Source: Lysobacterales bacterium
Lineage (GTDB): Bacteria > Pseudomonadota > Gammaproteobacteria > Xanthomonadales > SZUA-5
Reading direction: 5' to 3'
DNA: 64,000 bases
NCBI GenBank assembly: GCA_019187485.1
Contig: JABAQR010000033.1
Span: forward strand, 20,869 to 84,868
Positions 63,238-64,000 of this stretch are shown here, piece after piece. The notes under the pieces are model-generated. The model was not told the origin of the DNA and made no database searches. It worked only from the letters and a program-made list of their open reading frames with translations. The translations under genes were made by a program, and so were the position numbers. Within the stretch, counting starts at the first letter, position 1. Every line of letters starts with the position of its first letter.

Positions 63238-64000
63238 CTACGCCGCCCGCGGCGCGGTCCCGAGGACGGCCAGCAAGCGCTCCACGTCCTCCAGCGAGTG
63301 CGCTGCCGACAGCGCGATGCGCAGGCGTGCGCCGCCGCGGGGCACGGTCGGTGGGCGCACCGCCGGACAGTGCACGCCGGCGGCTTCGAGGCGGGCCGCC
63401 AGTGCCAGCGCGGCGGCGCTGTCACCGACCAGCAAGGGCTGGATCGGCGTCGCCGACGGCAGCAGCGTCCAGCCCTGCTGCGCGGCGCCGGCACGCAGCC
63501 TCGCGATCAGCGCAAGCGACTGTGCGCGCTCGGCATCGGCCGCGCGGGCGAGTGCGACCGCGACGATCATGGCCCGCACCAACGCCGGCGGCAGCGCGGT
63601 CGTGTAGACATAGCTGCGCGCGCCGTGGACGAGCGCGTCGACCAGCGCATCGCTGCCGCAGATCACGGCCCCAAAGCCCCCGAGCGCCTTGCCGAGCGTG
63701 CCCATCCACACCGGCACGTCGCCGGGACCAAGTCCGGCGGCGGCGCATCCGCCGCGTCCCTGCGGTCCGAGCACGCCGAGCGCGTGCGCCTCGTCGACCA
63801 TCAGCCAGGCGCGCTCGCGACGCGCGAGCGCGGCCAGGTCCGCGAGCGGCGCGACATCGCCGTCCATGCTGAACACGCTGTCGGTCACCAGCAGCGCGCG
63901 CGACTGCGGCTGCGCCGCGAGCCGCCGCGCGGCGTCGCCGACGTCGGCGTGGCGATAGCGGCGCAGCGCGGCGCCGGCGAGGCGCGCGCCATCCAGCAGG
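63238..64000 (-). CDS. bioF: 8-amino-7-oxononanoate synthase, C-terminal part
   Basis: Partial; the N-terminus lies beyond the right edge. The visible part has VTDSVFSMDGDVAPL, LMVDEAHALGVLGPQGRG and the PLP lysine in GTLGKALGGFGA, then the small domain ending IALSAAHSLEDVERLLAVL. It condenses pimeloyl-ACP/CoA with alanine in biotin synthesis. Alternative alpha-oxoamine synthases (Kbl, SPT) are less likely by the VLGPQGRG and SAAH motifs. Confidence 0.88.
   Translation of the reverse strand, partial: LLDGARLAGAALRRYRHADVGDAARRLAAQPQSRALLVTDSVFSMDGDVAPLADLAALARRERAWLMVDEAHALGVLGPQGRGGCAAAGLGPGDVPVWMGTLGKALGGFGAVICGSDALVDALVHGARSYVYTTALPPALVRAMIVAVALARAADAERAQSLALIARLRAGAAQQGWTLLPSATPIQPLLVGDSAAALALAARLEAAGVHCPAVRPPTVPRGGARLRIALSAAHSLEDVERLLAVLGTAPRAA

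Overview
This window is a gene-dense, very GC-rich chromosomal segment from a gammaproteobacterium. It most likely belongs to the Xanthomonadales/Lysobacterales. Supporting content: a XanB2-type chorismatase beside hemF, argS followed by a SPOR-domain gene, Ser/Thr kinases with TPR or TolB-like tails, an LpxL-type acyltransferase, FeoABC-type iron uptake, and several families of short intergenic repeats of the kind common in that order. There are no rRNA, tRNA, CRISPR, phage or insertion-sequence genes that I can support. This placement is inference from gene content.

Layout. 1-9.8 kb: edge of a channel-like membrane protein, lipoprotein acid phosphatase, chorismatase/hemF divergent pair, RluA-type pseudouridine synthase, ADOP-type permease, a cNMP-binding/DUF1003 protein, DUF3592 protein, and an ECF sigma factor coupled to a DUF3379 gene. 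9.8-17.7 kb: orphan ABC ATPase, Cys/Met-metabolism PLP enzyme, a divergent pair of TPR proteins (sulfotransferase; Asp/Asn hydroxylase) and a Ser/Thr kinase-TPR protein. 17.7-24.5 kb: a zone of decay in which four genes are broken (APP1-like phosphatase, DUF4256, a second Ser/Thr kinase, a probable beta-helix protein) among intact SDR, DUF4124 and transaldolase genes. 24.5-31.6 kb: a PIN-type toxin-antitoxin pair with a palindromic operator, a LytS/LytTR two-component system, a 2OG-Fe oxygenase, and a coupled ECF sigma/anti-sigma/Spy-like operon next to an EF-hand protein. 31.6-44.5 kb: fatty acid hydroxylase plus lauroyltransferase-like gene, Kef-type antiporter, TRAP transporter membrane subunits without a binding protein, feoA-feoB-small Cys-rich protein, argS-SPOR, EamA transporter and GNAT acetyltransferase.

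44.6-52.3 kb holds two very large secreted beta-propeller proteins that end in the same roughly 240-residue C-terminal module. The DNA for this module is a 729-bp direct repeat with one silent difference. It is followed by ppc (PEP carboxylase), a purine permease, and the most coherent system of the window at 56.7-62.1 kb.

That system is a methionine locus. On the minus strand is a short MetJ repressor whose stop codon overlaps the start of a TIGR04283-like glycosyltransferase, which in turn overlaps a TIGR04282-like glycosyltransferase. Divergent from it, a near-consensus promoter followed by three tandem 8-bp met boxes drives metY and then a single-polypeptide fusion of homoserine acyltransferase (MetX) with homoserine dehydrogenase. 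Together these would take aspartate semialdehyde to homocysteine under MetJ control. The window ends with an FHA protein carrying a degenerate GGDEF domain (GGGEF, with the RxxD inhibitory site retained) and the C-terminal part of bioF.
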